Made by a program: the position numbers and the translations under genes. A DNA stretch of 5,711 bases from DASRTE01 sp035316885 (lineage in GTDB: Bacteria > Actinomycetota > Actinomycetes > Jiangellales > Jiangellaceae), in the NCBI GenBank assembly GCA_035316885.1, contig DATHII010000210.1, forward strand, positions 1 through 5,711. The letters are read 5' to 3'. Position 1 is the stretch's first letter; each line of letters starts with the position of its first letter. The notes below the pieces were generated by a model. That model was given only the letters and a program-made list of their open reading frames with translations, searched no databases and was not told where the DNA came from. Of this stretch, positions 1 through 5,711 are shown piece by piece.

Positions 1-471
1 CGGCACCATCAGGCCCTCCTCGAACACGCTCGTGGCGTGCGACGGCATCGAGCCGGGCACCGTGCCGCCGATGTCGTCGTGGTGACCGAACGCCTGGACG
101 AACGCCACGATCTCGCCGTCGTGGAAGACCGGAGCCGTCACGCACAGATCCGGCAGGTGCCCGATGCCGCCCTCCGAGAGGTAGACGTCGTTGTGGAAGA
201 AGACATCGCCCGGCCGCATGGTCGCGATCGGGTAGTCGCGGACCACCGGGTGCACGAGAGCGGAGTATGAGCGGCCGGTCAGCTTGCGCAGGTGCCGGTC
301 GTGGATGCCCGCGCGGTAGTCGTGCGCGTCGCGGATCATCGGCGAGCGGCTGGTCCGGCCGATCGCGGTCTCGACCTCCATCTCGACCGAGGCGAGGTAG
401 CCCTCGACGATCTCGACGAGCACGGGGTCGGGTGCCACACCGCCGGCAGGTGTCAGGCGGTAGGGAGTCAC
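1..471 (-). CDS. Hydantoinase B / oxoprolinase-family subunit (HyuB-like), N-terminal 157 codons, runs off the left edge
   Basis: HyuB-family proteins pair with HyuA in ATP-dependent hydantoinases, 5-oxoprolinases and acetone/acetophenone carboxylases. The visible N-terminus carries the family signatures: DPVLVEIVEGYL (residues 15-26), PGDVFFHNDVYLSEGG (87-102) followed by GHLPDL, the QAFGHHDDIGG block (127-137), and PGSMPSH (139-145). Full-length members are usually about 500-600 residues, so roughly a quarter to a third is present. The GTG start at 471-469 is chosen because a perfect AGGAGG lies 4 bases upstream and because it overlaps the HyuA stop as GTGA (471-468), implying translational coupling. 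A GTG at codon 12 is the only close alternative. One deviation is seen: the usual NDPY is NDVY (residues 94-97). Family assignment is secure. The substrate is not determinable, because hydantoinase, oxoprolinase and carboxylase subunits share these motifs. Confidence 0.93.
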   Translation of the reverse strand, partial: MTPYRLTPAGGVAPDPVLVEIVEGYLASVEMEVETAIGRTSRSPMIRDAHDYRAGIHDRHLRKLTGRSYSALVHPVVRDYPIATMRPGDVFFHNDVYLSEGGIGHLPDLCVTAPVFHDGEIVAFVQAFGHHDDIGGTVPGSMPSHATSVFEEGLMVP

Positions 472-2558
472 GGCGCCTCCTGCTGCGGCCCAACGGCGTC
501 GACCCGTGAGATGAGGACGTTGCCGGACCGGTCCACGGCGGCCGAGAACCCGGGGTGGAGCGGGATCGTCGAGCCGAACTCCTCCAGCACCGCGGGGCCG
601 CTCACCACGTCACCAGCGCCGAGCCCGCTGCGGTCATAGATGCCGGCGTCGGTCCACTCCTCGAAGTGGACCCGCCGAGCCCCGGTCCTCGCCGATTCGG
701 CACCCCGCCCGCCCGGGACCTCGGGGAGTGACGGCTTGCGGATGGGCCCGACGCCGGTGACCCGGACGTTGACCCATTCCACCTCCTGGCGCGCGTCGTC
801 GCGGAAGTCGTAGCCGTAGAGACGTCGGTGCGCGTCGTGGAAGGTGCCCGCGACCGTGTTCGCCAACTCCCACGTCAGTGGGCCGTCGGGCACGTCGACG
901 CGAACCTCGTAGGCCTGCCCGAAGTAGCGCAGGTCCGCCGTTCGCACGAACTGCCGAGCACGTGCCGCGAACCCCTCTCTCGCCAGAGCAGCGTCAGCCT
1001 CGGCGCGCAGAGCGTCGAACAGTCCGGCGAGGTGTCCGAGGTCGAGCACCGAGTGACGGCTCACTGCCGTCCGGACGTAGTCGTTTCGGACGTCGACGGT
1101 GAGCAGGCCGTACGCCGACAGGTTGCCCGGGTTGGGCGGGACGATCGCGCTGCGCAGTCCGAGCACGTCGACCAGCCGGCAGGCCAGCAGCGCACCGGAG
1201 CCACCGAAGGTCACCAGCGTGAACTCCCGCACGTCGAGGCCACGCTTCACGGTGACCTGGCGCAGAGCGTTTGCCTGGTTCCACGCTGAGATCTCCAGGA
1301 TCCCGACCGCACACTGCTCCACCGGGAGTGCGAGACGGTCCGCCAACCTGCCGATGCCCTGCCGGGCCGCCGTGGCGTCCAGCGGGATCTCGCCGCCGAG
1401 CAGGTGTGACGGGATCCGGCCGAGCACGAGGTGGGCGTCGGTGATGGTCGGTTCGGTGCCACCCTGGCCGTAGCAGAGCGGGCCAGGGTCTGCGCCCGCC
1501 GAGTGCGGGCCGACCTTGAGCGTTCCCTCCGGGCCGGTCCATGCGATCGATCCGCCGCCGGCGCCGACCGTCACGACGTCGATCATCGGGATCTTGCTCG
1601 GATAGGCTCCGACGCTGCCCTCGGTCGTCAGTGCCGGGGTCCCGTCGACGACGACGGTCACGTCTGTCGACGTGCCGCCCCCGTCGAGAGTCACCACGCG
1701 ATCGAAGCCGGCCCGCTGCGCGACGACGGCCGCGCCGAGCGCTCCCGCGGCGGGCCCCGAGAGCACCGTGGTGATCGGCTGGTCGACGACCTCTACCGCA
1801 GAGAGCACGCCTCCGTTCGACTTCATCACGTAGAACGGCACACCGGTCTCGGTGTACTCGGCGAGCCGGTCCGTGATCCGGGCGACGTAGCTGCGGATGT
1901 CGGGCTTGACTGCCGCGTCGACGAGCGTGGTGACGCTGCGCTCGTACTCCCGGTACTCGCGCAGCACCTGCGACGAGATCGAGACGGTGGCATCCGGGTG
2001 CTCACGCCGCAGGACCGCGAGCATGCGCTCCTCGTGTGCCGGGTTCGCGTAGGCGTGGATGAAGCAGACGCCGACCGTGGTGACACCGCGGTCGCGGAAC
2101 CAGTGGGCGGCCCCGGTGGCCTCGGCCTCGTCGAATGGGCGGATCTCGCTGCCGTCCACGGCGAGCCGACCACCCACGGTGCGCACGCGATCCGCCGGGA
2201 CGATCCGTGGCGGCTTCACCCAGAAGTAGCTGTTCCCGTAGCCGTCGGGCACCGACTGGCGGGCGATCTCGAGAACGTGGCCGTACCCCTCGGTGGTGAT
2301 GAACCCGAGGTTCTCGACCTTGCCCTCCAACAGTTTGTTGGTCGCGACGGTCGTGCCATGGCTGACCGCGCTGACGGCATCACCGGCCAGGCCGAGTGAA
2401 CGGAGTACCTTCCCGACACCGGTCAGGAATCCCTTCGCCGGATCCGCAGGTGTCGAGGGGGTCTTGGTCGTCGCCAGTTCCCCGGTCCGTTCGTCGACGG
2501 CCACGACGTCGGTGAACGTGCCACCGGTGTCGACGCCGATCCGGATCCCGCGTGTCAT
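468..2558 (-). CDS. Hydantoinase A / oxoprolinase-family subunit (HyuA-like), 696 aa, complete
   Basis: This is the nucleotide-binding subunit of the hydantoinase/oxoprolinase family, which uses ATP to activate a cyclic amide (or to carboxylate ketones in related enzymes) together with HyuB in the cytoplasm. Domains run as Hydant_A_N (about 5-185), Hydantoinase_A with the ASKHA-type ATPase core (about 205-490), and a C-terminal domain (about 500-690). Visible motifs are phosphate-1 GVDTGGTFTDVV (8-19), SHGTTVATN (66-74), LSGPAAG (266-272), phosphate-2 LDGGGTSTDV (291-300), GAGGGS (332-337), SAGADPGP (353-360), FGGSGALLAC (451-460), RYFGQAYEV (544-552) and GPAVLEE (654-660). The length is normal for the family. 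The ATG at 2558 overlaps the stop of the upstream amidohydrolase as ATGA. No strong Shine-Dalgarno precedes it, so coupling may drive translation. Two conserved motifs are altered: the family's usual GGAGPLHA is GGSGALLA, losing the histidine, and DMGGTSTD is DGGGTSTD. The family is certain; the substrate is unknown. Confidence 0.95.
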   Translation of the reverse strand: MTRGIRIGVDTGGTFTDVVAVDERTGELATTKTPSTPADPAKGFLTGVGKVLRSLGLAGDAVSAVSHGTTVATNKLLEGKVENLGFITTEGYGHVLEIARQSVPDGYGNSYFWVKPPRIVPADRVRTVGGRLAVDGSEIRPFDEAEATGAAHWFRDRGVTTVGVCFIHAYANPAHEERMLAVLRREHPDATVSISSQVLREYREYERSVTTLVDAAVKPDIRSYVARITDRLAEYTETGVPFYVMKSNGGVLSAVEVVDQPITTVLSGPAAGALGAAVVAQRAGFDRVVTLDGGGTSTDVTVVVDGTPALTTEGSVGAYPSKIPMIDVVTVGAGGGSIAWTGPEGTLKVGPHSAGADPGPLCYGQGGTEPTITDAHLVLGRIPSHLLGGEIPLDATAARQGIGRLADRLALPVEQCAVGILEISAWNQANALRQVTVKRGLDVREFTLVTFGGSGALLACRLVDVLGLRSAIVPPNPGNLSAYGLLTVDVRNDYVRTAVSRHSVLDLGHLAGLFDALRAEADAALAREGFAARARQFVRTADLRYFGQAYEVRVDVPDGPLTWELANTVAGTFHDAHRRLYGYDFRDDARQEVEWVNVRVTGVGPIRKPSLPEVPGGRGAESARTGARRVHFEEWTDAGIYDRSGLGAGDVVSGPAVLEEFGSTIPLHPGFSAAVDRSGNVLISRVDAVGPQQEAP
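476..481 (-). promoter_or_regulatory. Strong Shine-Dalgarno for the HyuB-like gene
   Basis: The minus strand reads AGGAGG, a complete anti-16S match, with a 4-base spacer to GTG at 471-469. It lies inside the last codons of HyuA. It decides the HyuB start and supports efficient coupled translation of the two subunits. Confidence 0.85.
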
Positions 2559-3711
2559 TCGCGCGCCTGCGCAGGCAGGTGGAACGTCGTGGCAGTGGCG
2601 GTCTCGGCGACGACCCGTCCCCGGGCGACGACCCAGCGCGGCGCCGCGTGCTCACGGATGAGGTGGTCGGCGGGCGCGCCGGTCAGGTGCGAGGCCAGGA
2701 AAGCCACCTCGAGCATGTCGTGTCGTCCGTAGGGGTAATAGGCGTCCTCGATGTCGTCTTGCCCCAGGGCGACGGGCGGGCCGGTCCGCTCGACGTGGTC
2801 CACCGGGAGCGCGAGCGGGCCGGTGTGCGGGTCGGACACGAAGGCGAGCCTCGCGCGGGTGGCCAGGCCCATCAGTCGCAGCAGCGCAGGCCGCGGGTAG
2901 AGGGCTGTGGCCCGGGCGTGGCAGGCAACACCGCGGCCCGCCAGACCGTGTCTCAGCATGGCTTCAGCGAGCATCTCGGTCGTATGCAGCGACGGGTCGC
3001 CGGCATCGTCGACGAGCATCGCCACCCGCCGGCCGGTCCGTGCGGCCAGCGCAGTTGCCCACTCGACGTGCGCGCCGGCCTCGGCCTGGGTGTGCTCGAT
3101 CCACGGGATGCCGCCGACGACCTCGGCTCCGAGCCGTAGAGCCTCCTCGCACAGCTCCGCTGCTCCCGGATCCCTAAGCACGCCGTCCTGCGGGAACGCC
3201 ACGACCCGGACCTCGACGACCCCGCGGAACTCGGCGCGCGCGGCGAGCACCGCATACAGGCCCTCGAGCTGAGCAGCCGTGTCGACGTCGACGAACGCAT
3301 GCACGTGCAGCGTGCCGTACCGCACAGCCTCCTGCAGTGCCCGCCGGATCGAGGGCAGCAACGTCTCGCGACGGTAGTGATCAGTCTTGACCGCACGCGC
3401 GATCTCAATCGCGGTCATCGCGCCCGCCATGCCCTCGCCGGTGTACTCGCCGATCGCCCGGTCGCCCACCAACGGCAGCGGTACACCTTGTCCAGGTGCA
3501 TGTGGGCGTTGACGAACGACGGGGTGACCAGCCGACCGTCGGCCTCGATCACGCTGACGTCGCCCGGTGGCCGCATGTCGGAGTGCTCGGCGACCGTCTC
3601 GATCCGACCCTGGCGGACCGCGATGTCGACCACCCGGCCGTCGAGCAGCCGTGCGGCCCGCACCACGAGGTCGGCACCCACGCAGGCAGTCAAATCGGCC
3701 GCCGCTCCCAC
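2555..3711 (-). pseudogene. Cytosine-deaminase-like amidohydrolase, split by an apparent single-base deletion near 3481
   Basis: Two reading frames together make one amidohydrolase of about 385 residues. The N-terminal frame (GTG at 3711 to TGA at 3417-3415) holds the opening beta strands and LVTPSFVNAHMHLDKVY, with the HxH metal motif at residues 70 and 72, then degenerates into Arg/Trp-rich sequence. The C-terminal frame (readable from about 3478, stop at 2557-2555) continues LPLVGDRAIGEYTGEGM and carries AFPQDGVL (92-99 from the TTG at 3472), EEALRLGAEVVGGIP (109-123), ACH (183-185), GQDDIEDAYYPYG (237-249) and MLEVAFLASHL (253-263). All of these align with Escherichia coli cytosine deaminase (CodA). 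One extra base after TAC at 3481 would restore the frame. The expected H-C-D-E metal/acid block reads LVDD (153-156), so the third metal histidine is missing. The stop overlaps the HyuA start. A GTG at 3681 is an alternative start. It could be a true pseudogene, a sequencing error, or two polypeptides made by reinitiation at ATG 3418. Confidence 0.85.
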
Positions 3712-3715
3712 CGCG

Positions 3716-3732
3716 TCGGCAACCCTTGCCGA
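3716..3732. repeat. Perfect inverted repeat, candidate operator or leader hairpin of the amidohydrolase-hyu operon
   Basis: TCGGCAA-CCC-TTGCCGA has 7-base arms around a 3-base centre and ends 4 bases before the amidohydrolase GTG at 3711. On the minus-strand transcript the centre reads AAGGG, the best nearby Shine-Dalgarno match (11 bases from the GTG). The same sequence could therefore be a repressor operator or a hairpin covering the ribosome binding site. No regulator gene is in the window to assign to it. Confidence 0.45.
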
Positions 3733-3747
3733 GGGACCGTCAGGGCC

Positions 3748-3775
3748 TTCGTCTCTGCGGGCCGGTTGCTACCGT
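3748..3775 (+). promoter_or_regulatory. Weak candidate promoter for the MOSC gene, possibly leaderless
   Basis: TACCGT at 3770-3775 fits the actinobacterial -10 pattern TANNNT and ends 7 bases before the GTG at 3783, the spacing expected for a leaderless transcript. A poor -35-like TTCGTC at 3748-3753 lies 16 bases upstream. No Shine-Dalgarno is visible before the GTG, which agrees with a leaderless start. The match is short, so this is tentative. Confidence 0.35.
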
Positions 3776-3782
3776 CGCGAGC

Positions 3783-4607
3783 GTGCGCGTGACCAGCATG
3801 CACCTCTATCCGGTCAAGTCGACCCGGGCTGCCGACGTCGCCTCTGCCGCGGTCGAAACCTGGGGCCTGGCCGGCGACCGGCGATGGATGGTGGTCGACG
3901 ACGACGGCCTGCTGGTGACGGCACGGGAGGAACCGCGCCTCTTGGCGGTGTCGGCGCACCTACATGGCGCGGGCCAGCTCACGGTGACGGGCCCGCATGC
4001 GGCGCCGCTCACGGTCGCCGGTCCCGCCGGCGATCTCGTCCCGGTGCAGGTGTGGAACGACGCCGTACCGGCCCGGCGACCGAGCTCGGGCGCCGACGCG
4101 TGGTTCGGAAAACTGCTGGAGCGTGACGTCCGTCTGGTCTGGCTCGACGACCCGACCCTCCGCAACGTCGACCCGCGCTACGGGAAGCAGGGTGACCACG
4201 TCAGCTTCGCCGACGCCTTTCCTGTGCATCTCACGGCGACGGCATCGTTGCGACAACTGAACGACTGGGTCGCCGACGAGGCGGTGCTGCGCGGCGAACA
4301 ACCGCCGGAGTCACCCTTGCCGATGCGACGCTTCCGGCCGAGCGTGGTCGTCGACACCGTGATCCCGTTCGACGAGGACCGTTGGACGCGGCTGCGGATC
4401 GGCACCGTCGCCTTCCGCGTGGTCAAGGGATGCGACCGGTGCGTTCTGACGACGATCGACCCGGACACGCTCGAGTCGGGCAAGGAACCGATCCGGACCC
4501 TCGCCCGCCATCGACGGTGGGACGGCAAGGTCTGGTTCGGCGTGAACCTGGTCCCCGATACCCGCGGGACGATCTCGGTTGGCGACGACGTCACGGTGCT
4601 CGCCTGA
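3783..4607 (+). CDS. MOSC-domain protein with N-terminal MOSC_N barrel (YcbX/mARC-like), 274 aa
   Basis: MOSC (molybdenum cofactor sulfurase C-terminal) proteins bind the molybdenum cofactor; the YcbX and mARC branches reduce N-hydroxylated compounds. The N-terminal MOSC_N barrel spans about 1-117, with the typical opening LYPVKS (8-13), GLAGDRRWMVVD (28-39) and TAREEPRLL (46-54). The MOSC domain spans about 125-273, with SFADAFPVHLTATASL (141-156), MRRFRPSVVV (181-190), the cysteine motif GCDRCVLTTIDPDT (216-229) and WFGVNL (251-256). A cysteine of this CxxC-like pair (217, 220) is the expected molybdenum ligand by analogy with mARC. Escherichia coli YcbX has a C-terminal 2Fe-2S ferredoxin domain that is absent here, so a separate electron donor would be needed. 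The GTG at 3783 is chosen because homologues begin just before the LYPVKS strand; GTG 3789 and ATG 3798 are alternatives. It is transcribed divergently from the hyu operon, with no visible functional tie. Confidence 0.93.
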   Translation: MRVTSMHLYPVKSTRAADVASAAVETWGLAGDRRWMVVDDDGLLVTAREEPRLLAVSAHLHGAGQLTVTGPHAAPLTVAGPAGDLVPVQVWNDAVPARRPSSGADAWFGKLLERDVRLVWLDDPTLRNVDPRYGKQGDHVSFADAFPVHLTATASLRQLNDWVADEAVLRGEQPPESPLPMRRFRPSVVVDTVIPFDEDRWTRLRIGTVAFRVVKGCDRCVLTTIDPDTLESGKEPIRTLARHRRWDGKVWFGVNLVPDTRGTISVGDDVTVLA

Positions 4608-4611
4608 GGTC

Positions 4612-4630
4612 TCCGCGCCTTGGACGCGGA
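4612..4630 (+). terminator. Weak stem-loop after the MOSC gene, possible terminator
   Basis: TCCGCG (4612-4617) pairs with CGCGGA (4625-4630) across a 7-base loop, beginning 4 bases after the MOSC stop codon. There is no T-run behind it, so it is at best a weak terminator of the kind common in high-GC genomes. It may be chance in GC-rich DNA. Confidence 0.25.
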
Positions 4631-4682
4631 TTCGGTACGACCGCCGGTCGACCTTCTGGTGGCTGTGGATGGCGTCCAGTCC

Positions 4683-4705
4683 TTGTCGGACTCCACCGGT
4701 AGAAT
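4683..4705 (+). promoter_or_regulatory. RecA-NDp-like (PafBC-type) DNA-damage promoter of the DUF222 gene
   Basis: TTGTCGGAC (4683-4691), 8 bases, then TAGAAT (4700-4705) matches the described LexA-independent damage promoter pattern tTGTCRgtg-N8-TAnnnT of mycobacteria. It agrees at TTGTCRG, in the exact spacer length and in the -10; only the last two bases of the upstream element differ. In mycobacteria such promoters are activated by PafBC after DNA damage. The -10 ends 7 bases before the DUF222 ATG, predicting a leaderless mRNA. Confidence 0.7.
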
Positions 4706-4720
4706 CGAACACATGTTCGA
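4705..4720. promoter_or_regulatory. LexA SOS box overlapping the DUF222 start codon
   Basis: TCGAACACATGTTCGA is an exact match to the mycobacterial SOS-box consensus TCGAAC-N4-GTTCGA, and its arms extend to 7 bases (TCGAACA/TGTTCGA). It shares its first base with the -10 hexamer and contains the ATG at 4713-4715. Bound LexA would therefore cover the transcription start and block expression until the SOS response. Members of the 13E12 family in Mycobacterium tuberculosis are known to carry SOS boxes, which supports the assignment. Confidence 0.9.
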
Positions 4721-5711
4721 ATCGGTGGTCGACTCGTCTCCCGCAGCGGGTGGTCCGGTGGTGCGGGTGCCCTTCGCGGCGCTGGCTGGCCCGGGCGGGC
4801 ACGAGGCGGCGTTCCACGCCGCACAGCTGGCCGCGCTGCCGCGCTTCGACGCCGTGTCCGCGGTAGGCGCGGGTACCGCTGCCGAGAGTGCGGACGAGGC
4901 GACCAACGATGTGGATGAGGCCGTCCGGGTCGAGCACGACTTGGTCGAGCAGATCGCCGCGACCGAGCGGATGAAGGCGCGCGCCGAGGCGGCCCAGATC
5001 CGCGCGATCGCCGTGTTGGCGGGTCGGCCGATGTTCGCCGGCTGCGCCGAACACGGCCACGATGATCCGGCCCATGGTGTGCGGGGTGCGGCGTCGGTGG
5101 TCTCCGCCGAGCTGCGGCTGTCCCCGGCGGCCGCACTGGCCCGGGTCGCGCTGGCGTGCGAGCTGGTGGCCGAGCTGCCGGCCACACTGGCCGAACTGTC
5201 CGCGGGGCGGATCGACGGGTACCGGGCCAGGGTGATCGCCGAACAGACCCGCCCGCTCGCCGGCGCCCCCGGCCTGCGCCGGCAGGTCGAGGCGACGATC
5301 CTGGCCACCGCGCACCGGCAGACCGCGTCGCAGCTGCGCGCCGCGGCGACCAAGGCAGTCATCGCCGCGGACCCGGCCAGCGCACAGGAGCGGCACCAGA
5401 AGGCGCGGGCCGGCCGGTTCGTGTCTCCGCCGTGCCCCGAACCCGACGGGATGGCCAGCCTGCTCCTGCGGATGCCCGCGCAGGACGCCGCCGCGTTCTG
5501 GACCGCCATCGACGCCGCCGCCCGCCGCCAACAGAACGCCGACCCAGGCGACAAGCGGACCCTGGACCAGGCACGCGCCGACATGCTCGCCGGGCTGGGC
5601 TGGTCCGCCCTGCACGCCGGGCACCTCGGCTGCTGCCACCCGGACTGCGCACACGTCAACTCCCGCCTCGGCCGCCGCCGCGGCCGGCCTGTCTGTGTGA
5701 ATGTCACCGTC
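4713..5711 (+). CDS. DUF222 / 13E12-repeat-family protein, N-terminal 333 codons, runs off the right edge
   Basis: This belongs to the actinobacterial 13E12 family: an alpha-helical DUF222 domain that is usually followed by a C-terminal HNH nuclease motif. The frame is open from ATG 4713 to the window end. Visible family features are LVEQIAATERMKARAEA (77-93), LSPAAALARVALACEL (136-151), ELSAGRIDGYRARVIAEQT (161-179), then RADMLAGLGW (288-297) and RPVCVNVTV (325-333), where homologues continue into a valine-rich strand. A cysteine/histidine cluster, GCCHPDCAH (306-314), lies near the edge. The HNH region would lie beyond the window, so nuclease function cannot be confirmed. ATG 4713 is supported by its position 7 bases after a good -10 and by the lack of any Shine-Dalgarno, fitting a leaderless mRNA. 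Expression is predicted to be DNA-damage inducible through the LexA box and PafBC-type promoter. The family is often multicopy and its biological role is still unclear. Confidence 0.9.
   Translation, partial: MFESVVDSSPAAGGPVVRVPFAALAGPGGHEAAFHAAQLAALPRFDAVSAVGAGTAAESADEATNDVDEAVRVEHDLVEQIAATERMKARAEAAQIRAIAVLAGRPMFAGCAEHGHDDPAHGVRGAASVVSAELRLSPAAALARVALACELVAELPATLAELSAGRIDGYRARVIAEQTRPLAGAPGLRRQVEATILATAHRQTASQLRAAATKAVIAADPASAQERHQKARAGRFVSPPCPEPDGMASLLLRMPAQDAAAFWTAIDAAARRQQNADPGDKRTLDQARADMLAGLGWSALHAGHLGCCHPDCAHVNSRLGRRRGRPVCVNVTV

Noticed and set aside
37..639. Plus-strand open frames across the left end
   Set aside because: They are antisense to the HyuB N-terminus and the HyuA C-terminus, both of which show clear family motifs.
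1431..2399. A 322-codon plus-strand open frame inside hyuA
   Set aside because: It is antisense to the conserved HyuA core and has a biased Arg/Asp/Val composition and no family motif; it is a shadow frame.
2565..2576. Perfect 12-base palindrome GCCTGCGCAGGC just upstream of the hyuA start
   Set aside because: It lies wholly within the last codons of the amidohydrolase, is all but two bases G/C, and has no promoter or terminator context. It is likely chance in GC-rich coding DNA.
3567..3782. Possible 72-residue N-terminal extension of the MOSC protein
   Set aside because: It would be antisense to the amidohydrolase N-terminus, is Arg/Pro-rich, and lies upstream of the strand where MOSC_N homologues start; the GTG at 3783 is preferred.
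4639..4649. Short inverted repeat GACC-GCC-GGTC between the MOSC and DUF222 genes
   Set aside because: Four-base arms in GC-rich DNA are expected by chance, and no promoter element or T-run accompanies them.
4178..5707. A 509-codon open frame on the minus strand across the MOSC end and the DUF222 gene, and another of 447 codons at 4311-5654
   Set aside because: Both are antisense to two well-supported genes. Their translations are Arg/Ser/Ala-rich with no recognisable motif, as expected for shadow frames in high-GC DNA, and they run across the intergenic SOS promoter.

Overview
The window is GC-rich, densely coding DNA of an actinobacterium. The support is the strong G/C bias at third codon positions, a DUF222/13E12-family gene (a family essentially confined to Actinobacteria), and upstream of it an exact match to the actinobacterial/mycobacterial LexA box (TCGAAC-N4-GTTCGA). 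Genus cannot be told from the sequence; a mycobacterial, pseudonocardial or related lineage would fit.

Left part (1-3711, minus strand): a three-gene operon read right to left. First is a cytosine-deaminase-like amidohydrolase (3711 to 2555), interrupted by what looks like a single-base deletion near 3481. Next is a complete HyuA-type hydantoinase/oxoprolinase subunit (2558 to 468). Last is the start of its HyuB-type partner (471 to beyond position 1). Both gene junctions are 4-base overlaps (ATGA, GTGA), so translation is probably coupled. A deaminase-like amidohydrolase next to an ATP-dependent hydantoinase suggests catabolism of a cyclic amide or ureide such as a hydantoin, creatinine or pyrimidine-type ring. 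The actual substrate is unknown, and the amidohydrolase has lost its reading frame and one expected metal-ligand histidine.

Middle (3712-3782): a 71-base divergent intergenic region. It holds a perfect 17-base inverted repeat directly upstream of the amidohydrolase start and a weak promoter-like element for the rightward gene.

Right part (3783-5711, plus strand): a complete MOSC-domain protein with an N-terminal MOSC_N barrel, then a 105-base gap, then the first 333 codons of a DUF222/13E12-family protein running off the window. The DUF222 gene has the most striking regulation here. A RecA-NDp-like (PafBC-type) promoter with the exact 8-base spacer is fused to a perfect LexA SOS box that contains the start codon, so the gene is predicted to be DNA-damage inducible and leaderless.

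No RNA genes, CRISPR arrays, insertion sequences or clear intrinsic terminators were seen. No gene-free stretch exceeds about 105 bases. I found no convincing new multi-gene system; the items most worth following are the frameshifted and ligand-altered amidohydrolase and the compact dual damage-response control region.
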